Source: an uncultured Bacteroidales bacterium (GTDB lineage: Bacteria; Bacteroidota; Bacteroidia; Bacteroidales; UBA932). Taken from it: a stretch of 5,364 bases of DNA. This document shows, in pieces, positions 5,276 to 5,364 of the stretch (position 1 is its first letter; each line of letters opens with the position of its first letter). The stretch lies in assembly GCA_945983015.1 (NCBI GenBank), contig CAMFSN010000096.1, forward strand, positions 1-5,364, read 5' to 3'. Position numbers and translations under genes: made by a program. Below the pieces are notes generated by a model. The model was not told where the DNA came from. It searched no databases and saw only the letters and a list, made by a program, of their open reading frames with translations.

Positions 5276-5364
5276 ATGGAACAGACACACGCCCTTGGAA
5301 GACGTAAGACAGCTGTAGCTCGCGTTTATCTCTCAGCTGGTGCAGGTAACATTACCATTAACGA
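5276..5364 (+). CDS. rpsI: 30S ribosomal protein S9 (uS9), N-terminal part
   Basis: The frame runs off the right edge after 29 codons. The visible protein begins MEQTHALGRRKTAVARVYLS, and GRRKTAVARV is the conserved N-terminal segment of S9, a small-subunit protein whose C-terminal tail reaches the P site. It starts 9 bases after the rplM stop, in the expected order, so it is surely in the same transcript. The start is the only ATG near the conserved N-terminus. The S9 signature region and C-terminal tail are outside the window. Confidence 0.96.
   Translation, partial: MEQTHALGRRKTAVARVYLSAGAGNITIN

Noticed and set aside
4127..5290. A 387-codon open frame on the minus strand across frr and rplM
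   Set aside because: It lies opposite two certain, well-conserved genes and their promoter. It has no family motif or promoter box, and its composition (rich in Leu, Ser, His, Cys and Arg) is that expected from reading the complement of codon-biased genes.

Overview
This window looks like ordinary core chromosome from a member of the Bacteroidota, most likely an uncultured Bacteroidales lineage. Three things point there. The ribosomal proteins L13 and S9 start with sequences typical of that phylum. The promoters fit the Bacteroidota pattern TTTG/TTG, about 20 bases, then TAnnTTTG. Start codons mostly lack Shine-Dalgarno sequences and follow A/T-rich leaders. There is no sign of phage, transposon, CRISPR array, tRNA or rRNA. 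No homology search could be run, so genus-level placement is not attempted.

Layout, left to right. (1) Positions 1-156 are a divergent promoter region. A gene of unknown function leaves to the left (start codon at 65, only 21 codons visible), and a small two-helix membrane protein of unknown function leaves to the right (157-618). (2) A minus-strand cluster runs from 3314 down to 574: sdhC (cytochrome b subunit of succinate dehydrogenase/fumarate reductase), dusB (tRNA-dihydrouridine synthase) and lpxK (lipid A 4'-kinase). The spacing is 10 bases, then an 11-base overlap, so it is probably one operon. lpxK ends tail-to-tail with, and overlaps by 45 bases, the small membrane protein gene. (3) Positions 3315-3425 are a second divergent promoter region that serves sdhC leftward and pyrH rightward. 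(4) pyrH (UMP kinase) and frr (ribosome recycling factor) form the widely conserved pair, 11 bases apart. (5) A compact junction at 4712-4813 holds a near-consensus promoter and a hairpin with a T-run. (6) rplM (L13) and the start of rpsI (S9) form the conserved ribosomal protein pair and run off the right edge.

Functionally the window mixes respiration, tRNA modification, outer-membrane lipid A synthesis, pyrimidine nucleotide supply and translation. I find no convincing new biological system. The parts most worth a second look are non-coding or organisational. They are the frr-rplM junction, where one hairpin may end one operon and form the 5' end of the next; the TTGCAA box that may be shared by the sdhC and pyrH promoters; the cytochrome b gene lying apart from any sdhA/sdhB; the convergent coding overlap at 574-618; and a divergent gene start hidden at the left edge.
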